64,000 bases of DNA from positions 1-64,000 of the forward strand of contig JAODUP010000579.1 in the NCBI GenBank assembly GCA_025642065.1, in the 5' to 3' direction. The DNA comes from Paralvinella palmiformis. Lineage: Eukaryota > Annelida > Polychaeta > Terebellida > Alvinellidae. Under the pieces are notes generated by a model. The model was not told the DNA's origin. It did not search any database and was given only the letters and a program-made list of their open reading frames with translations. Shown one piece after another: positions 1 through 15,350 of the stretch; position 1 is the stretch's first letter; each line of letters starts with the position of its first letter. A program made the translations under genes and the position numbers.

Positions 1-470
1 CAAACCCCCATTTTGGTTAATGACGATAATATCCAATACATTAACCACATGATTGTAAATAGAATAACCATGGAACACTGATAGGTTGGCATAACGTATT
101 ATCTAATTTTTTGCCAGAAACGTCAAATCTGCCCATGAAAGTTAAATTGGACAAATACAGACAATATACGACTGCATAAGTGTGATTCAATATTTCTATT
201 AGTATTTATAAGTAATTCATTAACGCCTTTCATAGCTAGCATTAAATCAACACTGAAATAAATTTAGTTTCATAAGAACTCATATTGAATTGGAATCTCG
301 AAAGGTTTCCTATAAATGTAATTGAGAATGCGTATTCATAAATAGGATTTTCGCTATTTGTAAAGATTGAATTCTAATATAGAAACGAAACTAAAATTCA
401 GTGGAAAAGAGATAAAGATTTATTATTACCATTGTAAGTGTAAATTGTTGCCTTCTGCTTTTTTTTCTTA

Positions 471-557
<87 letters not shown>

Positions 558-859
558 TAAAAATTTCCCCCTTTCAATTATGCAAGTTTGTGTCAAAACT
601 TGTTACCTAGAGTTTTATTAACCAGACTTTCATACCATCTGTTCAATTATAATTCATTACATCAATACGTTTATTTGACGCTGACACTAATTTCTGTTTT
701 AAGATGATAAACATATTTAGCCATTTTCAACAGGTATCAATGCAATCACTGCTATCACTGCTATCACACAAACGTGTACCTATATAAATACATGCGAACA
801 AAGACCCACGCTCACACATACGAAAACACGCATACTCACACACACACACATTCCCTTAC
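1..859. other. AT-rich noncoding stretch with a (TA)n microsatellite
   Basis: I see no gene here. Positions 472-555 are a pure TA dinucleotide tract. The remainder is AT-rich with no long reading frame, splice-framed exon or protein similarity that I can recognise. A short CA-rich stretch near 810-850 leads into the first copy of the D repeat. Confidence 0.7.
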
Positions 860-1895
860 AGGTCCAGGCGTTCTAAGAAAAGTTGATCTAGAGCTGTATA
901 TTCCATGTACTATTTGCGTCTTTGGAGGCGCGCCGTTTAGATGTTTGGCCTGGTTATCCAGCATTTAAATGACTGTAGCAAACACAGTACGCTCTTAAAG
1001 CATGTACTCCTGACTCAGGAATAGAAACACTGCATCGCATCTCGAACGGTGGCATTGGACACAGCTCGTGTGGTTGGTGTGTTTCATATTACAAGTTTAG
1101 TTGTGTATATAATTCACCGTAGTTGTTTGTGGGAATAGAATTATCTTTCCTAGGTCCAGTTATGTCCAGTCTGTACTATGACATTCAAGGCTAACTTTAG
1201 TCTGCTTATCATTAATAAAACCCTATATTATAATTATGTTTGTATAGAGACATTGGTCTGATTTTAAAATGTTAATATATAGAACGGCAATTCCGCCATA
1301 ACGGTCTGCTAAAGCGCCGATGTAAATTGTTATAATAGTGACGAGTAGGTTATAGTATTTATTGGATTTGTATGTTTATGAGGTATTTGACCCTCCAGCA
1401 AATATCACAAGGCATATTATGCTACGGTTGAGAAAGTTCCGTTTTCTATGCGGGGATACTATAATTCCCGGTCCCCGCATTCAAGAAAAGTTGACCTACA
1501 GCTGTATATTCCATGTACTATTTGCGTCTTTGGAGGGACGCCATTTAGGTGTTTGGCCTAGTTATCCAGCATTGGCATTGAGCGGTGGCATTGGACACAG
1601 CTCGCGCAGTTGGTGTGTTTTATATAACAACTTTAGTTGCATATAAAATTCATTAATTCACATAATTAATCAAAAATTCTCACCATTGCCGTGATATGAC
1701 TTGGATGTTCTACTTCCAAACTCCACGACTGTAGGTGATTCGCATTTTGATTTTGTTTGGCGGCTTAGGGACTGACGAGACATTACACATGTCTCAGCAA
1801 GAAAAGTTGGATTCAGTCCCCTGAAGAAACGTCCAGAGTTTGAATTCACGGTTCGAGATTCTCTGTCCTTGTGCCTTATTATACACAGCTAAAAC
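860..1895. repeat. Dispersed repeat family D, copy 1 (composite)
   Basis: This stretch is closely similar to 24180-25055. Shared landmarks include CATCGCATCTCGA, GGTGGCATTGGACACAGCTCG (trimmed to its core here), CTAGGTCCAGTTATGTCCAG and the end TATTATACACAGCTAAAAC. An internal segment (about 1490-1640) repeats the start of the unit (about 880-1090), so this copy is partly duplicated. A second conserved block at 1675-1895 contains GATTCGCATTTTGATTTTG and matches 24830-25055. No coding capacity is evident. The element class is not recognised. It could be a nonautonomous transposon or a long SINE-like element. Confidence 0.7.
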
Positions 1896-1904
1896 AACTG
1901 TGAT

Positions 1905-2725
1905 GAACGGAAACGTATGGTGATTAGCTGTTAGGTTCGTGTAAATCATAGTATTTACTCAGGTTTGAGACGATATTTCGTTCTAGTCCAGTAATAATCC
2001 ATTGTGTAGTATTGCTACTTTGTTTTTGTTTTAGTTAAACCACTTCGGTGAGTCCATACTGAGTTAGTGTACATTCTCTTTGTTATGAACAAACTGTAAT
2101 GTTTGTTAACACGCTGAGGGTATGTAAAAGGCTTAAATTTTCACTTAGGTTAGAGAAGAACTTCGACGCCAGACTAGTCGGACTTGTATTGATACATGGT
2201 TCATATAGGTAGGATTTATTCAGTTTTTCGAACCCAGAATGAAGCTGAGGTCAGCATCTGAGGTGTCGAAATGTTTTATATACAGGTTTCTTTTGAACCA
2301 CAGAAAATTACTGTTGAATGTAAACTGTGGTGTCAAAATAGTTTATGATATGTATGTAACAAGTCACCATTGAACCACACGCACGTGTTGTTTGCTCCGA
2401 GCTGTGGTATCAAATGGTATGTGTTTTTTTACGTGCTTCCGCTTTTTGTACGTAGCCTGCATGTAGCCGCTTTTCTGTGGGCGTGACATATTTGTCGCGT
2501 ACGAAAAGCGAATTAGCCGATTCCCACAGGCTGATGAGTAGACCAGACACATGCTTAGGTATACGCATACATCTATCAATATGTGGAGGGTTTGGAACAT
2601 TTTATTTTTAGATTAACGTATGTATAGTTTTATTTGTATTTAGATTTATGGAGGTAGGTCTCGAAGGATGTTTAGATATGTTGATGCTCTGTGCCTGTTG
2701 CCTCTTTATATGTACCCTAAAACAC
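1905..2725. repeat. Dispersed repeat family A/B/C, blocks B then A
   Basis: Block B (1905-2240) shares GATGAACGGAAACGTATG and GACGCCAGACTAGTCGGA with 45305-45515. Block A (about 2240-2725) shares CATTGAACCACACGCACGTG, GAGCTGTGGT and CTTTTCTGTGGGCGTGACA with copies near 44370, 49205 and 50905. In this window B is followed by A at one place and A-C-B at another, so the full unit may be A-C-B. No open reading frame is conserved between copies. It may be the long terminal repeat of a retrotransposon, or an independent nonautonomous element. Confidence 0.7.
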
Positions 2726-2729
2726 ACAC

Positions 2730-5035
2730 ATAACCAACTAAACTTACTTAATTAATTACTTAAATGTCGTGTTTTACCAAACTGCAATTTAAAGCCAAAG
2801 AATGTTGATAATGTATATCATCCAGTTTGTTCTATATGGTTACTCTTTATGTTTTTATACCTAGAAATCACGTTTTCTTTTGCAAAATTGATTTTTAAAA
2901 TAATTAATATAATCGCCAATACTTACGTGTGATCTATAATGGGGTTAGAAAAAAGTATTTGATGATTCTCATTAATGCCGTTCACTCTTTCGTGATCCCG
3001 AACAATTTACTGATAGCACTCTTCCTGTGTTCTGGTGTTTAGTGCATTTTAGTATCTAATATAAATCAGTGGTATAAAACTATACTCATGACCAGAATAA
3101 ACTTATAGAAACGAATCATTTCTAAATATGACACCGTGGATTCAATACAATTTATGAATATAATCATTATTAGAAACGAATAGTCCCTGAATTAGTCTCG
3201 AAATAATTTTAAGTGTTAGTTAAGTTGGTATTAATATAAAAACCTACCAAAACCCTACATTTATGACTATACAAGTTAGCATTAGCCAATTAAAAGGTAT
3301 TTTTCCGATGCCAACATAAATGAAATATGTGTTCTAAACATTTTTCTTTCCACCTGTGATAGTTAATTCCATGCTTAACTCATAATTAGCTAGCAAATGG
3401 ACTCCTAAACAGCTATTTGAGTTATGTGTTTGATCATCTATAATTTTTAGTTACAAGGAAATTGCTCGGGATTAGGGGAATTTCCCTCTAATTATTGTCT
3501 TGTTCATTTCATTCAAAGGAACTCTATTAAATGTTCAACAGCAAATATATGTCATTGGCTTCTTCAAGATCTATGCCAGTACAAAGCTTTTATGCATCAT
3601 TGTGTATGTTTAGCGAGTGCGCCTCACTGAGTGGGTGAGTTGGTTGATTAGTGTGTTTAGCCTCGACAATTGGTATACCTGAGCTATATTTCTCTTTTTG
3701 TAGAAACCTCCAACAAACATGAATATAAGTCAGATTCGAGTAAGGTCTCGGGGAATGAATTTGTTCATCTCTATGTGCGATCAGTAAATGCAACATAAAG
3801 TATGAGGTTTCAAGGTGCCAACATATGTCATTAAAAATTAAAATGAACACAAAAAGAGACGAACGATGAATGATAGAGCAGAAACAAACACTCCTGAGTG
3901 AAAACATAGTCAGGTGTAGGTGCTTACTGGCAGAATAAAGACAAAAATATATATATATATATATATATAAAATATATATATATATATTTATACATGTGGT
4001 GTGTGTATGTATATGTATGTGTGTAAAAACTCAATCTAAAGGTATATATTTTGTCTACTCTTCTGATCCAGTTTAATTATCTGGATTAAGTATTTGCTCA
4101 CGTTGTTAAATTATATTTGTCCACATGCGATATCTATAAGCTGAGCTCCTGGTTTAAGTTTTGAAACGCAGCAATCGATTTATGCCAACACTCTCTTATT
4201 GTTTCTCACGAAATTCTATAACAGGTGTATCCATTTCTATTCATAAAGAGCCACAGCATTAATAAATCGTCGTTTAGTAGACTTGCTATTTGTCATAAAA
4301 TTCAGGTTCGTCATGTTAGATAAATTACATGTAATTTTAGACGCAGAGTAGTCACCATGATATTGGCCACACACAGTTTTACTGCAGAATAGGGCACCGG
4401 CTCTCGCTATATTTATGAATGATTCACCAGGCGTGATTTTTCTGTGATGTTGCAGATATATGGTCTGGAACCTATCCATATTGGTTACTAGGCTCACGGT
4501 GAACGTTGAAAGTTATTACAATTATTATTATTTGTGAGTCGCTGATCACCAATCGCAGATCATATCCATTATCCGTAAGTTGTTTTAGTTTGATTATGTT
4601 TCTAATATGTGTGTCTTTAATGATGTTCAATAGACACTCCATTTCGTCTTTCACGGAATTTAATAACAGGTGCTTCCCTTTTATTCTCAGAAATAATCTC
4701 ACGAATTAGCGCATCCTTGCTTAGTAGACTTACCGTTAATTTCATATGACTGTTGTATTTGGATGCCGATTGCGCAAAATGTGTGATTTAAATAGGTCAT
4801 TTATCGCGGTATTTATATTATGTGTAAGCGTATTCAAATCTAGTTACATAATTTCACTTTTATTTAGTTATGACAATTTTGTCACATATTAATTCAATTA
4901 CATATTGTACATATAAACAAAGGAAAAAGCAACGCACCATTTTGAAGGAAACTTGACCAATCCTATCATTTTAATAAAGTAATTGCCAGTTATATTTTTT
5001 ACGTTCGGTTTTTTGATTTAATGTTATCTGGAGAT
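2730..5035. other. Noncoding stretch, mostly featureless
   Basis: No gene is supported here. There is a short interrupted (TA)n at 3947-3987. An imperfect internal direct repeat of about 80 bp links 4206-4286 and 4651-4732, with shared core elements TAACAGGTG and TTAGTAGACTT. The open frames on both strands are short, AT-driven and not conserved with anything I recognise. Confidence 0.6.
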
Positions 5036-5219
5036 CACGTATTCATAACTACCATCATAGGCGTGATCTAATTACAAAACAAACAACAAATCTGTAGATA
5101 TCAATCTTCACTGATTTTGAAATTATTCACGTATTCATAACTACCATCATAGGCGTGATCTAATTACAAAACAAACAACAAATCTGTAGATATCAATCTT
5201 CACTGATTTTGAAATTATT
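5036..5219. repeat. Perfect 92-bp tandem duplication
   Basis: The 92-bp unit beginning CACGTATTCATAACTACC occurs at 5036-5127 and again at 5128-5219 with no differences that I can find. It is noncoding. Identity of the copies points either to a very recent duplication or to an assembly artefact. Confidence 0.9.
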
Positions 5220-8074
5220 ATTTTTTACGATAAAAATATATTATTTTGTTGCCCAATAAATGTGAAACCATAAATCTCAAATTTGCAGTATTAAATTATT
5301 TTATGATTAAATACTTATTTTACGTGAACATACTTGGTGGATATGTTATCAAAGTAATATATTCGTTACGTTTTATACTTTAAATGAGGATTGATATACT
5401 ATATCTCGTCGTGGCTCTCAGTAACAAAACAATTTAGTTAAATACAACTGATAACACGAGAACAGGTTATTTAGAAAAGACCCATCCGTGAAATCAAATA
5501 ACTGAGAAAAGGAAATAATATTCATTTCCCAACACAAATCAAGCATATTTGCAAAGGATTATGATCATAGACTTTAAAAAATCGTAACATTGGTTAAATC
5601 CAGTAATATTCCAAATAGCATAAACAGGAGAATGATAAAAACTGCAAACAACCGATAATGCAATTTTCTTCGCAAGAAAATAGTTTTCTAAAACATAATT
5701 GTATTTTATCCATAACGAAATTATATAAAATGGAAAATCTTCTGCACATTTCGCAGGAACTGTCTTTATTGTTCGCATTCTAATCCGACGAAGGAGATAT
5801 TTCATCGTGAGTCTAGAACCAACAGATACTGACATTTAAGATTGTTTTGCCCTGTAATGACGCATTATTTAGCAATTAGGTTTTTGGCAATTCTCCATTA
5901 ATTGAGATCATTCTAGAGAACATATCATTAAATCTTCAGCTATAGAAATAAATAAACCACGAATCAGGCTTAGACATAGCTCATATAAACAAGCATGTAT
6001 CAACCTATGACGTCATTAAATAAGATTGATTGTTGCCGATGTGCACTTCCGATGGAATAATATTCTTATCAAAATGATGAAAATACTAAGGTGTGGAATT
6101 TTGTTAAGCCTTCTGGATCAAGTTGTGTGTGATATTTTCCCGAAAACGTCAAACAATTATCTTCCAGCTCACGAATCACTCAAACACGGTTCCAAATATT
6201 CTATAAACGGATATTTGTATCAATTACAAGAAAGAATTATGCATTTTTAAAGATGTAAATCTGTTACATCTATCTATAGAATTATTTATTGTCAGTCGCC
6301 TTAGAGTAACCTTCTTACAGGTTATACAGGGTGCTATATATATTTTCTATATTAATATAATTATTAATTAACAAGTGTCTTTCGAAATTATCACCAGATA
6401 TAAAAAGGTAGACATTCGTGTGTTCTAATTGCCTATTTTGAAGATGTGAAATTAGAATTCAACTTGAGATGTTATCCGCCATCGAGATCCAAGATTTGCT
6501 GCATCAATCAGCTGACAAACGAACCATTAAAGGTTGGTTTATTAGCCAGAGATAATTTAGATAATTTGTGACTCAATGGAGTTAAGTAGGTATCATGTTT
6601 CGCGTATAAACAGTTGATGCTCAATCGAATACAGCCATGGTTACGCCTGAATGTATCGACGAAACGGTAAATATATAAATCAAACAATGAATGGACTGAC
6701 CAACGAATAAAACAATAACTAAAAACGATACATATACAGAGAGACAAACGATCATATAGGGAGAATAATGGCAGACCCATATATAACCGAAGTAAAAAAA
6801 AAAAAACGGCAGCAAAAAAACGTTGTAATGGATAAAGAAAATAGATGGAGAGACCACGCTTTATATTAATAATTACGCTAGCAATAACATTGAAGTCTTT
6901 CGTAATATCAGCTAATTTCAGGCTGATAAAGAAAGAATACACTAAATCAAGATTTTGGAACAAATGGCGTCCTCCGATAAAATAGTGGTTAGTCCGGTCA
7001 GCTGTAAATATCCTCGTGTGAATATGACTTATTTATGTGATGATTTCTTCGTATATTGTCCCTTAACCGTATGTGTTAGATCTAGCCAGCGTAGAGCCTA
7101 CACAGATCCAAAGCTATAACATTTTCCTTTAGGCTCAAGCTGTAATTTCAGGAGTTAGTTTTTGGACTGATTATAACAGATCCAGAACATTGACGTTTAA
7201 GGTTAAAATGGCGGGATTATCACGGTGTTGTCGCTCAGCGATCCTCCTATAAATCCCACAATGCAAATCGCGCCTGGTTTGTTTTGATTTTTGACGTCAT
7301 CATGCAATGGGTCTATTAATATATCTTAAGAATAAATGAGTACAACGCCGGTTAATATGTTGAAAGTATGTCTTGATGGTTATGCATAGACATGCTAACG
7401 TCGATATAATTTTAATTATTAGATAGCTATGGATGCATTTTATTTTCTACAATGAAATTATCAAGTGAAATTATTTATACAGGTAAGTCCCATTTCTTCA
7501 CTTCAGTTATTTTTCTTTTTAACAACCACATGTGAACATCTTGTGAATTTTCCTTCTTAATATTTAATCCAGTAATTAATATTGGACACTACCAGAGACT
7601 ATGAATTTATGTGTCTTTGTGTTAATCCATGTATGATGAGATTTACTGACAATAAATTATTAAAATACTATAAACATAGCCGCCTTAACACATGCCCACG
7701 CTGGTACTATGCTATCCCTAACTATAAATAGTTGTTATTGGAAATGAATGTTAAGACGGTCCTGGGTATATTGATGTGTTTGCACTAAGCAAAGGTAACG
7801 TAAAGAAAACAAGGTAGTATAAGGAACATTAATTATCACTCTTGGCAAGAGACAAACAAGTGATGAATGGAACCCATCCGTGGAAACACAAGCATATATA
7901 CAACCTAGCTGTTTCCGTTAAAAACAAAATTCTCTTTATTTCAGTGTATGTTGCTAGTCGTGAAGTATTTCCTATATAAACTTATTCTGGAAAAAGTTTG
8001 TTATTCATTCGCCAAAACAAAGACATTAATACCCCTCTCATTGTTTATGTTTGCTAGTCGTTGGACTATGGATA

Positions 8075-8106
<32 letters not shown>

Positions 8107-8640
8107 CTCCGTGTGTGTGAGGGGTGGTTCTACGCGCGCGTCTGATGGATGTTTTAAATGTTATCATGCTTCTCAGAGTTGAAAAATCATCAAGAGGTGA
8201 GGTTGTTTATGTTGAAAGTGACTCTATAGAGAAATTAATAATAAAAAAAAACTACAACAAATAAAAACGGATGGGGCTAAAATACCCACCTACGTCCTTA
8301 TTTCTAGAAGATAAGCTTCGCACGAATGATTTCACCTTAGTGTATCAATCCCAAGGCGTTGCCTCGGTCTGATCTTTCAACGAAATATGCAACAAAAATC
8401 ACAATTCGAATATATCACTCTGTTTTAAGTGCCGAACTTAAAATGAGGGAGTGCCTACAAGTCACGCTACCATGTATTAATATCTAGCTGCACCTGTCTA
8501 GATAACTAGAGTAAGAGACGTATATCGGTAGGTATTGTCGGGCATTTTAATTCGCCTTTCAAGTAAGTACAATATTAACATTTAATATATTCACATTGAT
8601 GCGTTACATTTAATGATATTGTATGCTCAACAAGATGGTA
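5220..8640. other. Noncoding stretch, no gene recognised
   Basis: I see nothing I can name. A 151-codon frame on the minus strand (6508-6963) is rich in F, L, Y and I, as expected of AT-rich random sequence. A TG tract lies at 8078-8105. Isolated splice-like signals (for example a donor-like CAGGTAAGT near 7481) have no partner exon. Confidence 0.6.
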
Positions 8641-8654
8641 GAATAGGTTGGATT

Positions 8655-8739
8655 GTTAGTTGCTCAGACTATATTCTGGATGATCTATTTTGGTCAAGTA
8701 GCTAGATTTAATATTTAATATGATGTTTTGTTTAACGAG

Positions 8740-8798
<59 letters not shown>

Positions 8799-9950
8799 TA
8801 TTTGATTTATTCCACAGGACCGTATATTGAACAGAATCAACTAATCCCGGTGCAATAAAACGCATTACCTACACAGAATATTTTGAAACGAACCTGATTG
8901 GAACAAGACAAATCTCCAACCCGCAACAACCACGTCATAACATTACCAGGTAAGGCACTCTAGGCAATTATGTTTAATGTATAAAGGATACAATATGTTT
9001 GCCATTACCAATTGTTCTTCTGATAAATTATTACTGCATGGTTTAGCATCACTGGCTTAACATAGTCACTCACACGCCTAACCACATAAACATGTAGGTA
9101 AGAGTAAAATTTTAATATAAATAAGAGTTACTCAGTCCATCATGTTCAATGGAACATTTCAGTTTATATTTAAGTATTTAATATACATATCATCAAAATA
9201 CAATTTCTCTATTAGTATTTTATATATTGAATTATGCCATTTTAACTTATCATGTTACTAACAAATTGTTAAAAGAACAGATAGAATTGACAAGATTCTG
9301 CTCAAATGAAATATTCAGAGTTCTTTTAATATATACATATGTTATATTTAACATTGTTCATTCAAATCAGATAATAATTGAATATATTATTTATCATTTT
9401 GTTTTTAACACATGCACAAACACCCGTAAGCTGCACTCTAAACATTATGCTGCAAATATATGTTTATATATGACAGAAAAACATATTGATTACGGTAGTA
9501 ACTCATAGATAAATACATGTCTAGAAACCGTCTTTATGGTAAACAAAACCCCTAATGTTGATAAATTCACGTATTCGTATCAAAAATAACTGCGTATATT
9601 ATTTGTCTTCTTAAATAGACTAAATATAGTTTTAGCAATATGTCTAAGTATGGTTATGTTTGGTTAAACATGATTCTTCTGTAAGACGTATTTAGCCAAA
9701 GATAATGGAACTTGCACCAACCGAACAAGTTTCCAAAGTACACTTAATTAGTGCATTGATCAAACATGAAGATATACGACGATAGTTATTTGTATTAATT
9801 TTAATAATTTCGAACCCACACTAAAATATAAATAATGTGCGTGGTTATCATTTGCATAATTATATCTTCCTATAGAACTTCAAGTGTATAGTGGTTAGTC
9901 AGCCATTTAAAAAATGATGCACGCTGATATCATTAGATGTACAATATGAC
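8655..9950 (+). pseudogene. Relic duplicated segment of the LRP-like gene (exon 8 and flanking introns)
   Basis: Exon-like positions 8818-8949 align with propeller exon 8 of the gene at 21.7 kb. They follow an AG acceptor after a (TA)n tract and end CCAG|GTAAGG. The match includes the codons for TES and GAIKR and the last 50 nt of the exon. The YWTD tryptophan codon is TGA here (8828-8830), and about 110 nt of the middle blade are missing. Homology continues into the introns: CTCAGACTATATT upstream (near 8665), GGCACT downstream of the donor, one unit of the intron-8 minisatellite at about 9000-9037, TCTTCCTATAGAAC at 9867, and TTAGTCAG followed by CATTTA at the exon 9 position near 9895. This was therefore a segmental duplication, now nonfunctional. 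Confidence 0.8.
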
Positions 9951-12595
<2,645 letters not shown>

Positions 12596-12701
12596 ATGAA
12601 AGAGGACACAACGAGATCCACCAGGATTGACAAAATGCTACACCTTGGTATTTTCATGGTATTGATTGGAGTGATATTGCCTCCGAAGTGCACTGCATAC
12701 G
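12596..12701 (+). CDS. LRP-like gene, exon 1: signal peptide
   Basis: The frame from ATG 12596 reads 35 codons plus one base to a donor G|GTAAGAA at 12702. A second in-frame ATG lies at 12635. It opens directly into a hydrophobic core (HLGIFMVLIGVILPP) followed by a short polar stretch ending CTAY. This is a typical secretory signal peptide. The longer start adds 13 mostly polar residues (MKEDTTRSTRIDK), so ATG 12635 may be the more natural start. The exon ends in phase 1, which exactly fits the phase-1 acceptor of exon 2 at 19328, 6.6 kb downstream. The linkage is inferred from phase, orientation and protein logic, since no transcript is available. The product should enter the secretory pathway. 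Confidence 0.65.
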
Positions 12702-13321
12702 GTAAGAATTAGGTTTATTTAATGAGGTAAAAGATTGATATGCTTTTGCTTAGGTGCATTTAAAATGTTGTTGATTCTATGGACGCTGTAATAGGTGTCA
12801 GGTCAAATTTATCCTTCATTTAATTACATGTTTGAACAATTAATTGCATGCTTTTTATCTTGCTCTGCCTCACTTCGGAATTATCAATAATCTTATTCCT
12901 GAATTTTGCGGCATCGCAGGGCAAGGGAATCGTAAATGCCATTATGAGTTAATTCCCCATCTAAACCGATTCGCAAATATATCTTTCCTCGGAATTATTA
13001 GTAGAATAAAGATATAATAATTAAAAATGTCAAACCTCCATAGCGCCAACATCCTCGAAATAGACGCAGCTCAGTGACAATCAGTGACATAATCCACCAG
13101 GAGCAATAATAAAACAACGAAACCAGTTTCTTGGATTATATGCTGAAGAACTACAACAACAACAACAACAAAAAAACTTTCTTTAGTTCATTTATATGTT
13201 CACCGATCAAGGTCTGAAACATATTTTTATGAACAACGCTGATCGATCAGATTTCCAGTGGTTATGCTTCCATCGTTTTGCACTCATTATTGCTAGATTT
13301 AGCAATGATTCTTATTCTATA

Positions 13322-13398
<77 letters not shown>

Positions 13399-14233
13399 CA
13401 GAAATTATACATATGAAAATAGTTTCATTTTCTAAGTTAGTGGGTTAAAAGGATGTGTTTTCTCTACATAATATACCCACTTAAGATGCATTTTAGAATA
13501 TCCCAGTCGGTTTTAAATTTTGGTGGAGGAGTTCCTGAGAGTTATGATGGGGTACAAAATACAAAGCATCATCTAAGCCCTAAACATAGCTAATATAGTA
13601 CTCTAATATTATACAATACATCCATTTGTAATAAAGTAATTATTTAATTACAAGTCAATACAATGCATACAATTCATGACCAACAAAAGAATATATTTCA
13701 AATATTAATTAGCGATATTATCATCATCAGTGCTGCTAAGTGTTAAGTGGATTGTGATTTATTTTGGAATTATATCACCGTTCATGATTTATTAGAAACG
13801 AAGGAATACTCCTAGGATGAAAAAATTTGCGACACACAATCTACCATGTTACAAGGTGTATTTATGACATATATTGTATTTGTGTATAGGTGTATGTTTC
13901 GGAACTAGTATAAATAGGTCATACATCTGACAAGCGAGAATCAATAACTACAAAGACCCTTATTACAAGTTTAGGGTTGGAAAGTGTCTTTCAGAATATT
14001 ATCTTATTATTTCTTTGTCATTGTGTGATTTTACGAATATGTGAAATAGATGTGAAATAAGCCACATAATATGAAAAGTTCAATTCGAGTTTCATTAAAC
14101 GGGAACATATCTGTTGCTAAATTCAGTGATGAGCAATAACATGTTGTTGAAAAGATTTGAAAAGATTGTGAGAAATATGGTAACGACTAAATTAAGAACT
14201 GACAGTTGTCAATCAAATCGTCAATGAGCCACT

Positions 14234-14391
14234 AAGTTGTATATAATGAATGTAGACTGATATAATTAGACATAAGTTGTATATAATGAATGTAGACTGA
14301 TACAATTAGACATAAGTTGTATATAATGAATATAAACTGATATAATTAGACATAAGTTGTATATAATGAATGTAGACTGATATAATTAGAC
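14234..14391. repeat. 40-bp tandem repeat, 4 copies
   Basis: Four head-to-tail copies of a 40-bp unit starting AAGTTGTATATAATGAATG occur at 14234, 14274, 14314 and 14354. The last copy is truncated by a couple of bases. Copies differ by one to three substitutions. Confidence 0.9.
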
Positions 14392-14464
14392 AGATAAATT
14401 TTTAATAGTCCGGATAAATAAATAAGATAAATTAAGAAACCGCATAAGTAAGTTTGCCTCATAA

Positions 14465-14541
14465 ACACACACGCGCGCGCCCCCGCCCGCCCGCACGCAC
14501 GCACGCACGCATGCACGCACGCACGCACGCACGCACGCATA
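14465..14541. repeat. GC-rich (GCAC)n-type simple repeat
   Basis: CG/CA and GCAC words repeat for about 75 bp, starting with ACACACGCGCGC. This is the most GC-rich patch in the neighbourhood. Reading frames through it (Cys/Val/Arg/Ala-rich) are repeat artefacts. Confidence 0.9.
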
Positions 14542-15089
14542 CAAAACACACAAACACATAAACAGACATTTGCTGGTTAGTAGTTTATGCAATCAACGGA
14601 ACCCACAATGTAGCGTTATTTAGCTTATTTAAAGACTTAATTATTTTAAATAATTACAAAGAGTAGGCTATTCACAGATGTAAACTATTTCATAAAGTTC
14701 AAAGTCGACAAATACCAGATTCCACAGGATTATATCATCTTTTAAGTCTTTGGCACTGATCAGATCTGAAACATATTGTTAAGGGGTAATAATCTAGTGA
14801 AACATCTTTTAAACAAGTCATACTCACACATGAACAAGAAGTATGCATCGCAGCGCTCTAACAGCTGCGCTAGCTATCATAACGCTTTGTTATCGTTTCA
14901 TTCATCTATTGGCTCGTGTTCTTTTATATTGATCTTTTCTTTCGCTTGGTCGATGGATAGACAGATAGATCAAATGTTCAGTAATTCAACAATCAATCCT
15001 ACACATAACCGTAGATAACTAAGTGTTCACAATCTTTTAGTCTCTAGATATAAAATATCTAGAAGCTGCTCTAATGCGCTTTACAATAA

Positions 15090-15350
15090 TATTAACAATA
15101 TTATTATCCTTGACTCCGATCTGTTTCCACCCAGCACATATCTCAACTCCCAAAGGAGCAAACAACGCATGCTACCATTATAGGCGCAAAGCGTTACTCT
15201 CACATAGCCACTGCGTCTTGTCGGGTACTCATGTTTTCTGGATGAATGAACCAGTCGCCACATGGCAGCATTGCAGCTCACGGAGCCTCGAACCCGCGCC
15301 GTTCGGTTACGAGTCATACGCTCTAACTAACTGCGCTATCACGGCTCGAC
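15090..15350 (-). mobile_element. tRNA-derived SINE in intron 1
   Basis: On the minus strand, about 15350 to 15280 resembles a tRNA. An A-box-like GATAGCGCAGTTAGTTAGAG is followed about 30 nt later by a B-box-like GGGTTCGAGGCTC. A non-tRNA body continues to about 15130 and ends in an AT-rich AATAATATTG tail near 15095. The acceptor and T stems do not pair well, so it is a SINE head and not a working tRNA gene. A partial A-box-like piece lies nearby at 14850-14880. Confidence 0.6.

Noticed and set aside
6508..6963. 151-codon minus-strand frame
   Set aside because: Composition is AT-driven hydrophobic residues, with no motif and no splice context. An overlapping frame is similarly open.
15279..15350. 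Functional tRNA on the minus strand
   Set aside because: The T and acceptor stems are imperfect and a SINE-like body and tail follow.
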